DNA of 64,000 nucleotides from Candidatus Marithrix sp. Canyon 246 (GTDB taxonomy: Bacteria; Pseudomonadota; Gammaproteobacteria; Beggiatoales; Beggiatoaceae), in NCBI RefSeq assembly GCF_001723685.1, contig NZ_MCBX01000006.1, positions 1-64,000 of the forward strand, in the 5' to 3' direction. The position numbers and the translations under genes were made by a program. This document shows, piece after piece, positions 28,592 to 39,745 of the stretch. Under the pieces are notes generated by a model. That model was given only the letters and a program-made list of their open reading frames with translations, was not told the DNA's origin and searched no databases. Within the stretch, counting starts at the first letter, position 1, and every line of letters starts with the position of its first letter.

Positions 28592-29914
28592 ATGATTATG
28601 AAACGATTTTTAATAGTTGGTTCTGGCGGCAGGGAAAGTGCCTTTGCTATTAAATTAATAGAAGACTGCATATTATTTTCGGTTATATCTAATAAAAATC
28701 CAACAATAATAGACTGTATAAAGCAATCTGGTGGCAAGTATTTAATTGGTGATGTTAGCAATCCTCAACTTGTAACTAAGTTTGCTATCGAAAATAATAT
28801 TGATTATGTATTTGTAAGTGCCGATGATCCATTAGCAAATGGTGTAATCGATGAATTATTGAAAAATAATATTAAAGCTATTGGTGGAACCAAAGAAGCT
28901 ACTCGGATTGAATGGGATAAAATTTATTCCATTAAATTAATGCAAGAGATTTGCCCCGAATTTACACCTTTTTTTAAGGTTGTATCCAAACCAGAAGAAT
29001 TAGCAAATTATATTGAAGAATTTAAACATAAAAAAATTGAGGTAGTAGTAAAACCTCAAGGTTTAACCGGCGGTAAGGGCGTAAAAGTAATGCCTGAGCA
29101 TCTTAAAACATATCAAGATTGTATTGAATATGCTACGCAATTATTCTATGATAGACCTAATGAAAAAGTGCTTTTAGTTGAAAAACTCAATGGTATTGAA
29201 TTTACTATTATGGGTTTAACCGATGGCAAGAATCTGGTTTTATCACCAGCAAGTTATGATTATCCATTTAGATATGAAAATGATTTGGGAGCTGGAACTG
29301 GTGGCATGGGGTGTTTTACTAATTTTGAAAAGAAACTTCCCTTTATGACTGATAAAGATTTAAGTGATTGTCAGCATATTATGCAAAAAGTTATTGATAA
29401 AATGACAGATGATGGATTATTTTTTAATGGAGTGCTTAACGGAGGATTTTTTAAAACTTCTAAAGGCATAATGTTTATGGAATTTAACGGTCGTTTTGGT
29501 GATCCAGAAGGTTTAAATGTTTTAACTATTTTAGAAAGCTCTTTTTCTCAATTATTACAAGATATTTGGCATAAAAAATTAAGCGAAAATAGTGTTAAAT
29601 TTATCAAAAAAGCTAGTGTGATAAAATATTTGGTTGCTAAGGAATACCCAGAACCAAGTAATGAGGAAATCCCTTTTACACTAGACACTGAACAAATTAA
29701 ATCAATGGGTATAAATATATTTTTTGCAGCAGCAGAAAGTACAGGAGACAATCAATATAAAACCCTTAAAAAATCCAGAGTGTTGGCTTTTGGTGCGGTT
29801 GCAGACAAAATAGAAAAAGCATCAACTTTAGTAAACCAAGCGATTGATAATCATTTTCAAGGAAAACTTGAATATAGACGAGACATTGGGCAAAATCTGG
29901 ATAAATTGATTTAA
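28592..29914 (+). CDS. PurD-like phosphoribosylamine-glycine ligase (ATP-grasp)
   Basis: 440 residues in the GARS fold: N-terminal [14 protein letters not shown], then [15 protein letters not shown] (ATP-grasp loop), GTGGMGCF and [11 protein letters not shown] (metal-binding). These fit PurD, third step of purine synthesis, but with differences from the usual proteobacterial protein: GRESA for GREHA, and the LTGGKG form of the loop, which I associate with archaeal or candidate-phyla PurD. It may be a transferred purD or a paralogue with another substrate. There are no purine genes next to it. ATGs at 28592 and 28598 are both possible. Confidence 0.7.
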   Translation: MIMKRFLIVGSGGRESAFAIKLIEDCILFSVISNKNPTIIDCIKQSGGKYLIGDVSNPQLVTKFAIENNIDYVFVSADDPLANGVIDELLKNNIKAIGGTKEATRIEWDKIYSIKLMQEICPEFTPFFKVVSKPEELANYIEEFKHKKIEVVVKPQGLTGGKGVKVMPEHLKTYQDCIEYATQLFYDRPNEKVLLVEKLNGIEFTIMGLTDGKNLVLSPASYDYPFRYENDLGAGTGGMGCFTNFEKKLPFMTDKDLSDCQHIMQKVIDKMTDDGLFFNGVLNGGFFKTSKGIMFMEFNGRFGDPEGLNVLTILESSFSQLLQDIWHKKLSENSVKFIKKASVIKYLVAKEYPEPSNEEIPFTLDTEQIKSMGINIFFAAAESTGDNQYKTLKKSRVLAFGAVADKIEKASTLVNQAIDNHFQGKLEYRRDIGQNLDKLI

Positions 29915-29931
29915 TTCTTCATGGTATAATT
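29905..29931 (+). promoter_or_regulatory. Likely promoter for sucB-lpdA (extended -10)
   Basis: The sequence ATGGTATAAT just after the PurD-like stop contains a perfect -10 hexamer with the TGn extension. Only a weak -35 is visible. It lies about 30 bases before the sucB ATG, which has AAGGAT as ribosome-binding site. Confidence 0.45.
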
Positions 29932-29961
29932 CCTTATTATTTATCAATAAGGATTTATATC

Positions 29962-31104
29962 ATGTCTATTGAAGAAGTTAAAGTACCCGAATTAGCAGAA
30001 TCTGTATCTGAAGCCACTATATTAAAATGGCATAAACAGCAGGGTGATGTTGTAAATGAAGATGAGAAGTTAGTTGATATTGAAACTGATAAAATCATTT
30101 TAGAAGTTACTGCCCCTAAAGCTGGTACTTTAATCAAAATTATAAAAAATGCTGATGAGTATGTAGAAAGTTCTGAAGATATTGCTTTAATAGAAACTAA
30201 TCCTGCATATTTAAATGATCATGCTAAAACTAGCCCTGCTGTTAGAAAAATTGCCGCTGAGCAGGGGGTTGATCCTGATGCGGTGCCACATGAAGGTGAT
30301 CGCGTTACTAAAAGCGATTTAGTCAAACCAGCGTCTAAAGCAGTTAGACGTTCTGCCAAAACATTAGTAGCTACTAATAATTCCCCATCAACTATTACAA
30401 ATAGCCGCTCAGAAAAACGGGTGCCAATGAATAGTTTCAGAAAGCGAGTTGCTGAACGTTTGGTAGCTGTTCAACATGAAAGTGCTATCCTTACTACTTT
30501 TAATGAAATTAATATGAAGGCGGTTAAGGATTTACGTGGTAAATATAAGGCTAATTTTGAAGCAAAATATGATGTAAAATTAGGTTTTATGTCTTTTTTT
30601 ACTAAGGCTGTAGTTTCAGCTTTACAGCAATTCCCTATTGTTAATGCCTCAATAGATGGTGAAGAAATTGTGTATCATAATTATAATGATATTGGTATTG
30701 CAGTTAGTTCGCCGCGCGGTTTAGTAGTGCCAATTTTACGCGATGTTGAAAAAATGTCTTTTGCTGAGATTGAGCAAAATATTAGTCAAGTGGCTAAACG
30801 CGCTAATAATGGTGAATTAACAATGGATGAGTTAAGCGGCGGAACTTTTAGTATTACTAATGGTGGAATTTTTGGTTCAATGTTATCAACACCAATTTTA
30901 AATCCACCACAAAGTGCTATTTTAGGTATGCACAATATTGTTGAACGCCCTGTCGCGGAAAATGGCGAAGTAGTAATTCGTCCAATTATGTATGTCGCAT
31001 TATCTTATGATCATCGTCTCATTGATGGGCGTGATGCGGTACAATTTTTAGTTGCTATAAAAAATGCAATAGAAGATCCTAGTCGGTTATTATTAGATAT
31101 TTAA
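29962..31104 (+). CDS. sucB: Dihydrolipoyllysine-residue succinyltransferase (2-oxoglutarate dehydrogenase E2)
   Basis: 380 residues. The N-terminal lipoyl domain carries the lipoylation lysine at Lys44 ([12 protein letters not shown]), a peripheral subunit-binding domain is at about 75-110 ([18 protein letters not shown]), and the catalytic domain ends with [13 protein letters not shown], including the active-site His and Asp. E2 of the TCA-cycle 2-oxoglutarate dehydrogenase is the best fit. The gene encoding E1 (sucA), normally directly upstream, is replaced here by the PurD-like gene. Confidence 0.92.
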   Translation: MSIEEVKVPELAESVSEATILKWHKQQGDVVNEDEKLVDIETDKIILEVTAPKAGTLIKIIKNADEYVESSEDIALIETNPAYLNDHAKTSPAVRKIAAEQGVDPDAVPHEGDRVTKSDLVKPASKAVRRSAKTLVATNNSPSTITNSRSEKRVPMNSFRKRVAERLVAVQHESAILTTFNEINMKAVKDLRGKYKANFEAKYDVKLGFMSFFTKAVVSALQQFPIVNASIDGEEIVYHNYNDIGIAVSSPRGLVVPILRDVEKMSFAEIEQNISQVAKRANNGELTMDELSGGTFSITNGGIFGSMLSTPILNPPQSAILGMHNIVERPVAENGEVVIRPIMYVALSYDHRLIDGRDAVQFLVAIKNAIEDPSRLLLDI

Positions 31105-31108
31105 CTAA

Positions 31109-32491
<1,383 letters not shown>

Positions 32492-32510
32492 CAGAAATGA
32501 CATTATAATG

Positions 32511-32552
32511 TCAGGTTTTAAACCTGACAGGTTTGAAAAACCTGTCAGGTTT
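32511..32552. repeat. AGACCTGACAGG-type hairpin, variant
   Basis: Two overlapping palindromes, TCAGGTTTTAAACCTGA at 32511-32527 and CCTGACAGG...CCTGTCAGG at 32523-32549, related to the elements at 23296, 24220 and 59760. It sits right after lpdA and could stop transcription. Confidence 0.75.
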
Positions 32553-32616
32553 TGACTCTTTGTATGGAATATAAATTGCCCAAGGATATTAATCCTTCAA
32601 TTAATAAATAATCATC

Positions 32617-33393
32617 ATGACATATAAAACAACAATTATATTAATCATAATGGCGTGGGCAAATATTGTTAGCGCAGAATGCTGTCTCAACTCTCACCCC
32701 GGAGCTAAACCCAACATAGTTAAACCTATAACACAAGCAAATCAATCAACTGTTATTTCTAATCAAGCTTTAATTGAGAAATTCAAAAACACTAATAATG
32801 TACGTATTCTGGTTAAATTAAATATTGCTGTTCAGTTTGAATCTAAAGGTGATAAACCAAAAAATAAGAAAACTGCTGTGACTTTTTTACAAGAAGCCAT
32901 ATTAGAAAGAATGCGAGATACAAAGACTGGGTTAGTAATACAATATGAAAATAATCCATATTTAGTATTAGATGTAGATTCAGATGCTTTATCTATTCTA
33001 GCTAGATTACCAGTAATTAGCGCGATCACAGAATATGTTCCAACAGCAGTATCACTTTCATCAAGTTTAGATTTAAAATTACAATATCTTGATATTGGTG
33101 GTAATAAATTTAATGGGTATTTAAAATATTATCAATATCCTGCTGATACGAAAGGTCTTTATTGGAAATTAGAAAATTATTGCGCAACTACACAAGCACC
33201 AAATTGTTTAACTGATCTTAATAACACTCCACCGAAAATTTCTGTAGCCATTATATTAACTAATACTGATATAAAATTACAAGGAGTAGAAGTGTCAGGC
33301 AAATCTTATTTTGCCTATTTGAAACTCTTTAGAAATCCTTTAGATCCTGAAGGCATGTATTGGAAAGCTGATAGTTATCGTGTTTTGAAATAG
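32617..33393 (+). CDS. Secreted protein with two C-terminal repeats
   Basis: 258 residues. A signal peptide (about 1-20, TTIILIIMAWANIVSAE) is followed by a domain containing VRILVKLNIAVQFE and SDALSILARLPVISAITEYV, which resembles the inhibitor/propeptide part of subtilisin-like proteases (I9-like). There is no protease domain. The C-terminus holds two related units: LDLKLQYLDIGGNKFNGYL with YYQYPADTKGLYWKLENY, and IKLQGVEVSGKSYFAYL with LFRNPLDPEGMYWKADSY. It may be a secreted protease inhibitor, but no function is established. A strong terminator follows. Confidence 0.65.
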   Translation: MTYKTTIILIIMAWANIVSAECCLNSHPGAKPNIVKPITQANQSTVISNQALIEKFKNTNNVRILVKLNIAVQFESKGDKPKNKKTAVTFLQEAILERMRDTKTGLVIQYENNPYLVLDVDSDALSILARLPVISAITEYVPTAVSLSSSLDLKLQYLDIGGNKFNGYLKYYQYPADTKGLYWKLENYCATTQAPNCLTDLNNTPPKISVAIILTNTDIKLQGVEVSGKSYFAYLKLFRNPLDPEGMYWKADSYRVLK

Positions 33394-33395
33394 TA

Positions 33396-33421
33396 ATGAA
33401 CCCCCTCGGGGGGGGGTTTTA
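33396..33421. terminator. Bidirectional rho-independent terminator
   Basis: AACCCCC-TCG-GGGGG...TTTT at about 33398-33420 gives a strong GC stem followed by a T run on the plus strand and preceded by an A-rich flank. It lies between two converging genes (ends at 33393 and 33423) and can serve both. Confidence 0.75.
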
Positions 33422-33422
33422 T

Positions 33423-34154
33423 TCAAGCAATAAACCCATCTTGATTCTTTGGTTTGTCTTCTCCCTTTAATTCATAATACAATAACAATAAAACCGCATA
33501 GAAAAATGGACTAACGAATTTATCAACGGTTAATGATGCAAATTGCATCAATTGCATAAGTTCTTCTGGGCTTAAACTGCTACTAAAGACAATTTGAATA
33601 ATCCCGCTGGCTAACATACTAGCTGACATCACAATGAAGAGCGATATGCTTAAAATACTAGCAACAGCCCACCAACTTTTCCAAATCATTTGATGGCTTC
33701 TTTTTAATGCCTCAAATGCACTAGCATTTTCCACTATAATTAGCGGCGTAAATAATGCCAATGAAACCAGCAAAATTACACCGGGAATTATCACCATAAA
33801 TCCAATAAATATTAGAATAAAATATATAACAGTAGCTAATATTATAGCGAATAGTTTTTTTAATCCCTCTTGTAAAGCTGTCAAAGTATTTATATCAGAC
33901 TTATTATGGATTGCACTAATCCGATAAAAAATCGTGCTATATAATATGAACGTTATCAGCATATATAACATAAAAGATACTGCATTCTCATTTATTATAT
34001 TTAATAAATCTTCTGGTGTTGCTGCATGTAAAGGAATAAATATATTAATTAAAATTGCTAATATTGCATCCATTAATACTAATGGCAATATATAAGCAAA
34101 ACTACGCTTATATAATTGAAATCCATTGTCTAAAATTTTTGTTATTGATGTCAT
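33423..34154 (-). CDS. YciC-like integral membrane protein
   Basis: 243 residues with about six hydrophobic helices, starting [19 protein letters not shown] and with the block [20 protein letters not shown] typical of the UPF0259/YciC and glycerophosphoryl-diester-phosphodiesterase membrane-domain families. The ATG at 34154 forms an ATGA overlap with the end of cysS, which is why it is preferred over an ATG four codons upstream. It is probably a membrane-homeostasis protein; the function is not established. Confidence 0.75.
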   Translation of the reverse strand: MTSITKILDNGFQLYKRSFAYILPLVLMDAILAILINIFIPLHAATPEDLLNIINENAVSFMLYMLITFILYSTIFYRISAIHNKSDINTLTALQEGLKKLFAIILATVIYFILIFIGFMVIIPGVILLVSLALFTPLIIVENASAFEALKRSHQMIWKSWWAVASILSISLFIVMSASMLASGIIQIVFSSSLSPEELMQLMQFASLTVDKFVSPFFYAVLLLLYYELKGEDKPKNQDGFIA

Positions 34155-35503
34155 ATTTTCCGCCAAATTGTTCCTTGCGCTCCATCTTCGAGCGAAATTC
34201 CTTGTTCCTCTAATTGATCACGAATACGATCAGCCGTTGCCCAATCACGATTATCTCGTGCCGCATTACGTTCGGCAATTTGCTTTTCAATTGCTGCCGC
34301 TTCTATTGTATTACCATGTAAATAGTCTTCAGGTACCGCTTGTAATAAACCTAAAATACTCGCCAATTGACCTAATTGCCCTGCTAATTCTGCGGATTGG
34401 GTTTTATTAACTTCTTTAGCTAAATCAAATAATACCGCTATAGCTTCTGGAGTATTGAAATCATCTTTCATAGCAGCATGAAAACGTTGATTGTATTCAT
34501 TATCCAATTCACTACTGCTAACATTGAAACCACGCAATGCAGTATAAAGGCGCGTTAAAGCCTGTTTAGCAGCATCTAACTCTTGATCAGAATAATTTAA
34601 TGGGCTGCGATAATGACTAGTCAACATAAAATAACGCACTACTTCAGGCTGATAGCGTTCTAATATTTCTCGTACAGTAAAAAAATTGCCTAAAGATTTT
34701 GACATTTTTTCATCATTAATACGAACAAAACCATTGTGCATCCAAACATTAACAAACTGTTCACCAGTAGCGGCTTCAGATTGAGCGATTTCATTTTCAT
34801 GATGTGGAAATTGTAAATCCATACCACCACCATGTATATCAAAATGATTGCCTAAACAATGAGTTGACATAGCAGAACACTCAATATGCCAACCCGGGCG
34901 ACCATTTCCCCAAGGTGATTCCCAACTAGGTTCTTCTGGTTTAGCCTGTTTCCATAATACAAAATCTAAAGGGTCTCTTTTCGATTGATCTACTTTGACT
35001 CGTTCACCAGCGCGTAAATCTTCTAACCGCTTACCAGAAAGTTTACCGTAATCTGTAAACTCTTTAATTGCATAACAAATATCACCACTATCGGCAATAT
35101 AAGCATGATCTTTATCTAATAAACTTTGAACCATTGCAATAATATCAGCAATAGACTCACTAGCACGTGGCTCTTGATCTGGTGCTAATACACCTAAAGC
35201 TTCACTATCTTCGTGCATAGCCTGAATAAACCTAGCAGTTAATTCATGAAAATCTTCACCATTCTCATTAGCGCGTTGAATTATTTTATCATCAATATCA
35301 GTGATATTACGTACATAAGTCACTGAAAAACCTACCGAACGTAAATAACGTACTACCATATCAAATACAACCATAACCCTTGCATGACCAAGGTGACAAT
35401 AGTCATATACAGTCATACCGCAGACATATAAACCAATTTTGCCCGGCTCAATTGGAGTAAAAACTTCTTTTTGTTTAGTTAGAGAATTATATATTGTAAT
35501 CAT
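34151..35503 (-). CDS. cysS: Cysteinyl-tRNA synthetase
   Basis: 450 residues (E. coli 461). The start at 35503 gives [15 protein letters not shown]; an upstream ATG in the same frame lies inside rng and is unlikely. Motifs: [14 protein letters not shown] (zinc Cys and HIGH-type box), [10 protein letters not shown] and [10 protein letters not shown] (zinc ligands), and KMSKSLGNF (KMSKS loop). It charges tRNA-Cys. It overlaps the end of rng by 17 bases and the downstream membrane-protein gene by four, suggesting one minus-strand operon rng-cysS-yciC-like. Confidence 0.95.
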   Translation of the reverse strand: MITIYNSLTKQKEVFTPIEPGKIGLYVCGMTVYDYCHLGHARVMVVFDMVVRYLRSVGFSVTYVRNITDIDDKIIQRANENGEDFHELTARFIQAMHEDSEALGVLAPDQEPRASESIADIIAMVQSLLDKDHAYIADSGDICYAIKEFTDYGKLSGKRLEDLRAGERVKVDQSKRDPLDFVLWKQAKPEEPSWESPWGNGRPGWHIECSAMSTHCLGNHFDIHGGGMDLQFPHHENEIAQSEAATGEQFVNVWMHNGFVRINDEKMSKSLGNFFTVREILERYQPEVVRYFMLTSHYRSPLNYSDQELDAAKQALTRLYTALRGFNVSSSELDNEYNQRFHAAMKDDFNTPEAIAVLFDLAKEVNKTQSAELAGQLGQLASILGLLQAVPEDYLHGNTIEAAAIEKQIAERNAARDNRDWATADRIRDQLEEQGISLEDGAQGTIWRKI

Positions 35504-36563
35504 TGTTTTTCCTAATTGATCCATTGCCTCCACAAGTTGGGCATGTTTCACATAATACATCTTTCAAACTTTCCCTAGTACGTTTACGTGTCATTTGCAC
35601 TAAGCCTAATGAAGAAATATCACTGATATAAGTTTTAACAGAATCACCTGCTAAACCTTGTTTCAGTATTTTTAAGACTTGAGAATCTATTAAATCAATA
35701 AAATCTATTATAATAATACCAGCTAAATTTCTTAGCCTTAATTGTCGAGGAATTGCCTCTGCTGCCTCTAAATTTGTCTGTTCTAAATTTAAAGCACTTC
35801 CAGTATTAACATCAATTGTAGTCATAGCTTCAGTTTGATCAATAACTAAATAACCACCTGATTTTAACTCAACTTTTCGTTCTAAGGCTTTATTGATTTC
35901 ATTCTCAATACTATCATTGTCATTATCATATTTTATAGAACTACCAGCAAAATCGCGCAAAATACGCTCTTCTAAAGATAAATCTTTATAAATTAAAGAA
36001 TAAACTGGTGCAGAATTATATTCAATTTGATCCCATAGCTGACATAAAAAATCTATATCAGCACATAAAACATCACTTGAAATTCCCTCAGCAGCAGTAC
36101 GAACAATAAAACTACTATGTTGATTATTCAGCATAGTAGCTAATTTTTCAGAAACGATTTGCTTTAAACGCTGACGCTCTGCTTGCGATTTGATACGATT
36201 AGAAATTCCAATATGATTAGGATAATTTACTAAATATATGATATAAGGTGCAGCAATTGACAATTGCGTACTAACACGCGCACCCTTACTAGCAAAAGGG
36301 TCTTTAATAACTTGTACCAATAAAACTTGCCCCTGATACAAATCTATATCAGCAGTATCTAAAAACGCAGTACGCTTCAATCCAATTTCCACAAAAGCAG
36401 CTTGCATTTTCGGCAACACACGACACACTTGCCCCTTATAAATATTACCAACTAAACTAGTTTTGGTGTTAGGTTCAATTATAATATCCTGCACCACACC
36501 ATTTTCTAAGATAGCAACGCGAGTATCATCTGATCTGATCTTAATTAAAACTTCTTTATTCAT
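35487..36563 (-). CDS. rng: Ribonuclease G, shortened form
   Basis: RNase E/G-family endonuclease for rRNA maturation and mRNA decay. It has the S1-like start ([25 protein letters not shown]), the core [20 protein letters not shown] with catalytic Asp and NTG, the second catalytic Asp in [17 protein letters not shown] and the zinc-link-like CPTCGGNG. At 358 residues it is about 130 shorter than E. coli RNase G: sequence is missing between about residues 210 and 225, after DVNTG, and the whole tail after the Cys motif. The catalytic residues are kept, so it may be a compact active form. Confidence 0.85.
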   Translation of the reverse strand: MNKEVLIKIRSDDTRVAILENGVVQDIIIEPNTKTSLVGNIYKGQVCRVLPKMQAAFVEIGLKRTAFLDTADIDLYQGQVLLVQVIKDPFASKGARVSTQLSIAAPYIIYLVNYPNHIGISNRIKSQAERQRLKQIVSEKLATMLNNQHSSFIVRTAAEGISSDVLCADIDFLCQLWDQIEYNSAPVYSLIYKDLSLEERILRDFAGSSIKYDNDNDSIENEINKALERKVELKSGGYLVIDQTEAMTTIDVNTGSALNLEQTNLEAAEAIPRQLRLRNLAGIIIIDFIDLIDSQVLKILKQGLAGDSVKTYISDISSLGLVQMTRKRTRESLKDVLCETCPTCGGNGSIRKNNDYNI

Positions 36564-36604
36564 TTAATTATTAATTAGGAATAATCATTGCATTATCAAC
36601 AATC

Positions 36605-36634
36605 ATAACTAAAATTAACAACAATAGGTATAAT
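36605..36634 (+). promoter_or_regulatory. Putative promoter of the export gene set
   Basis: A perfect TATAAT at 36629-36634 lies in the gap between the divergent rng and Wza-like genes. It ends one base before the GTG at 36636, so a transcript from it would start inside the annotated frame. This argues either for a later start (ATG 36693) or for another promoter. No clear -35 is seen. Confidence 0.35.
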
Positions 36635-36635
36635 C

Positions 36636-37700
36636 GTGTTTGGTTGGTATTCAAATTCAAATTCAAATTTAAAATTAAAATTATATATATTAATGAGCTT
36701 ACTAATGACCAGTTGCGCTCAAGTTGAGGATGTTCCAATAGATCCAATACTACAAGCCCCCGCTCCACGAGAGGAAGTTGCTAAAACTCCTCCAGAGTAT
36801 TTAAATTATTTTCATAATACAGTAACTAATAATTCTCAAAATTATCGTCTTGGTAATGGAGATAAAGTATCAGTTGATGTTTGGGGTTATCCCAAATTAA
36901 GTGGTCAACATATCGTAGGACCTGATGGCAAAATCAGTTTACCATTAGCAGGAGATATTACATTAACAGGTTTAACTAGGCAACAAGCCGTGCAAACTAT
37001 TAGTAATAGATTAGCTAATTTTTATGAAAAATTATCCATTGCCTTAAAAGTAGATCAATATACAGCTAATAAAGTCTTTATATTAGGTAGAGTTAAACAA
37101 GCTGGTGAAATAGATTTCGGAATGAATACGCCTACCTTATTAGGTGTATTAGCCAAATCTGGTGGTTTTACAGGTAAAAATAGCTTACCTTTTACTCGTT
37201 GCACTATTTTTAGAGGGCGTAATCAATTAGTTAATGTTGATTTAGAGCCATTATTAACAGGTAAAAATTTATCTCTAAATGTTAATTTGGAACGTAATGA
37301 TGTAATATATATTCCTGATCTTGAAGAAAAATTAGTATATGTATTAGGTGAAGTAAAACAACCGGGCGCATATAATTTAGGTACAAGAACTTCATTTATA
37401 GAAATACTTTCTAAAGCTGGTGGTTTTACAATCAATAGTAATAGCGAACAAGTTAATTTAATTCGTCCAAGCGAAGGATTAAATCAACCATTAGCATTAA
37501 AAAAATTATTAGATGTTAATCAAAATATGAATATCGCGCTTGCAGAAGGTGATATTATTTATGTTCCTAAAAGTACTATTGCTAAGATTGAATATAATTT
37601 ACGTTTTCTATCACCGATTACTAGTTTGTTAGGTGTTTATAGTAGTATAGATGCTATTCGTGTTAATGCAGAGTTACGTAAACAAGTAGGAAATCAATAG
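36636..37700 (+). CDS. Polysaccharide export lipoprotein (Wza-like)
   Basis: 354 residues with a hydrophobic stretch ending in the lipobox LLMTSC, so it is probably acylated at that Cys and sits in the outer membrane. The poly-export domain follows: YRLGNGDKVSVDVWGYPKLS, VGPDGKISLPLAGDI and SLBB repeats such as VYVLGEVKQPGAYNLG. GTG 36636 gives a signal with lysines before the hydrophobic core; ATG 36693 would leave only MSLLMTSC. It likely exports the polymer made with the two genes that follow. Confidence 0.85.
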   Translation: MFGWYSNSNSNLKLKLYILMSLLMTSCAQVEDVPIDPILQAPAPREEVAKTPPEYLNYFHNTVTNNSQNYRLGNGDKVSVDVWGYPKLSGQHIVGPDGKISLPLAGDITLTGLTRQQAVQTISNRLANFYEKLSIALKVDQYTANKVFILGRVKQAGEIDFGMNTPTLLGVLAKSGGFTGKNSLPFTRCTIFRGRNQLVNVDLEPLLTGKNLSLNVNLERNDVIYIPDLEEKLVYVLGEVKQPGAYNLGTRTSFIEILSKAGGFTINSNSEQVNLIRPSEGLNQPLALKKLLDVNQNMNIALAEGDIIYVPKSTIAKIEYNLRFLSPITSLLGVYSSIDAIRVNAELRKQVGNQ

Positions 37701-39745
37701 TGTCAGAAGAACAAGTTATTCCTACTGGGCGATTTAAACCCCTAGTAAGTTTATTAAACCATAAGTTTTTACTTGTATTTATCATAAGTACTATGATAAC
37801 TCTAGGCGTATTACTTTCAAAAAAAGTTAAACCTAGTTACACAACTACAGCTACTGTATTAGTATCACCCAGTTTTGTTCCAAATTTAAACTCAGAGAAA
37901 AATCTGGATTTCACACAATATCAGTTGTATATTGCACAGCAAACTAAATTGATTACTCGCGATGATGTTTTACGTTCAGCAATGCAAACTGTAGAGTTTA
38001 AAAAATATTGGTTAGATTCAGATTTAAACAATTTAAAAGAAGCACTTAGTACCGATAATGAAGAAGGTAGTCCATTTATTTCTGTTACTATCACTTCAAA
38101 CAAACCTGACGGACTTGATATTGTATTAAATATCATTATAAAAGCTTATTTAAAACAATCACAAGCAGAAAATATTTATAATAGTAGTGGACGTATTGAA
38201 GTATTAAAAGTGCGTCAACAAGAATTAGAAAATTCTATTAATAAGTTACAAGGTAAGCGCGGTGATATTTCCGAACAATTAGGAGTTACAACTTTTCAGC
38301 AAGACAGTTTAAATCCTTATGATCAAGTTTTAATTGAGAGTCTCAAAACTTATAACTCTGCTCATAGCAAAAGTCTTGAGCTTGAAACTTATTTCATAGC
38401 TTTGACTGGAAAAGTTAAGCAAGGAAAAAATTTATTATCACTGCTTGCAACTGAAAAATTAAATGAAGATAACTCATTAAAAGCAATTAAAAGGCAACTT
38501 ATACAACAACGTATTAACTTATTAACTAAAATAATCGGCTTAACATCTAGACATCCTACTAGACTTAAAGCAGAACGAAAAATAGCCAATATTGATCAAA
38601 TTATTAAGCAAGCAGAAACTAAAAAATTAAATGAAATTCGTTTACATTTATTAGAAAAAAGTCGCGCTGAAATATTCAAAGCTCAACAATTGGAAGATAG
38701 CTTCGCACAACAATTAAAAGCACAACGTGCCACTGCTAGTAATTATTCAATTCTCTACAATGAAGCTTTAATAGTTAATAAAGAAATAGCCCGTAATTAT
38801 GAGCAATTAAATACTATTAGTGATCGCATTGACTTTTTAACTATTGAATCAACTGCGCCCGGTTTTGTGCGTATTGATTCACTGGCTAGCCCCTCGCTAT
38901 TGCCAGTTAATAATAGCACAAAAGTTTTATTGATATTTATAATTGCCGGTATTGGCTTAGGCACTATAGTGCCAATTGGTATTGACTTATTGGATAAACG
39001 CATACGTACACCGGGTGAAGTACAGAAAATTTTGGGCTTTTCACCACTAGCATGGATTTTAGAACGTAATAATATTTATGCTGAACAAGTTGCAACCGAT
39101 TCACTACGTCGCATGGCATTAGCACTAAATCGTGATTGGCGTAGTCATGATACAACTGGCTTTGTCTTAACCTCAGTTAAACCCCGTGGTGGTACTACCA
39201 GTGTTACCTTAGAATTAGCGCGTCTTTTAACAGGTTTAGGAATTCGTACTGTAGCGGTAGAATTGAATGCATTTCAACCCGATGATCGTTATACTAACAG
39301 TATTGGTTTTTCTGATGGATTAACTAGTTTATTTACACCTGAAGATGTTGAGACTATATCTCCAGAATTATTGATAATTCCCGGTAATAATGAGCTGCCA
39401 GATCGTTTGCCAGTAGGCGAAACTTCAACAAGTCATCTAATCACACATGGTAAATTACCTCAGATATTAGAGAAACTAAATGATCATTATGACTTAGTAC
39501 TTTTAGATACACCACCAATTTTATTATCATCTGATGCCGAATTATTAGGTGAAATTGCGAGTGGCGTTTTATTAGTAATTGAAGCAGGTAATACAACTCC
39601 CGGCGAACTAAAACGCGCTGCTAAATTATTAGAACGCTTAAATCCACCAGTATTGGGTGCAGTATTAAATCGAGTTAAAGTATTTCGAGGTGGCGGTTAT
39701 TTTGCAGAGATATTAAAAGAATATAAAAATATCTCAAAAAAATAA
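37700..39745 (+). CDS. Chain-length determinant / BY-kinase-like protein with degenerate Walker A
   Basis: 681 residues. Wzz domain with membrane helices at about 22-40 (FLLVFIISTMITLGVLLS) and 405-425, a long coiled-coil middle, and a C-terminal cytoplasmic ATPase-like domain. Where Wzc-type kinases have a P-loop GEGKT/S, this one reads VKPRGGTTSVT (about 493-503), lacking the lysine; the Walker B strand YDLVLLDTPP (about 597) is kept. Few C-terminal tyrosines remain. It probably regulates chain length without normal kinase activity. It starts at a GTG overlapping the previous stop by one base. Confidence 0.8.
   Translation: MSEEQVIPTGRFKPLVSLLNHKFLLVFIISTMITLGVLLSKKVKPSYTTTATVLVSPSFVPNLNSEKNLDFTQYQLYIAQQTKLITRDDVLRSAMQTVEFKKYWLDSDLNNLKEALSTDNEEGSPFISVTITSNKPDGLDIVLNIIIKAYLKQSQAENIYNSSGRIEVLKVRQQELENSINKLQGKRGDISEQLGVTTFQQDSLNPYDQVLIESLKTYNSAHSKSLELETYFIALTGKVKQGKNLLSLLATEKLNEDNSLKAIKRQLIQQRINLLTKIIGLTSRHPTRLKAERKIANIDQIIKQAETKKLNEIRLHLLEKSRAEIFKAQQLEDSFAQQLKAQRATASNYSILYNEALIVNKEIARNYEQLNTISDRIDFLTIESTAPGFVRIDSLASPSLLPVNNSTKVLLIFIIAGIGLGTIVPIGIDLLDKRIRTPGEVQKILGFSPLAWILERNNIYAEQVATDSLRRMALALNRDWRSHDTTGFVLTSVKPRGGTTSVTLELARLLTGLGIRTVAVELNAFQPDDRYTNSIGFSDGLTSLFTPEDVETISPELLIIPGNNELPDRLPVGETSTSHLITHGKLPQILEKLNDHYDLVLLDTPPILLSSDAELLGEIASGVLLVIEAGNTTPGELKRAAKLLERLNPPVLGAVLNRVKVFRGGGYFAEILKEYKNISKK

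Noticed and set aside
35504-35560. N-terminal extension of cysS
   Set aside because: The added residues are encoded inside rng and are not part of cysteinyl-tRNA synthetases.
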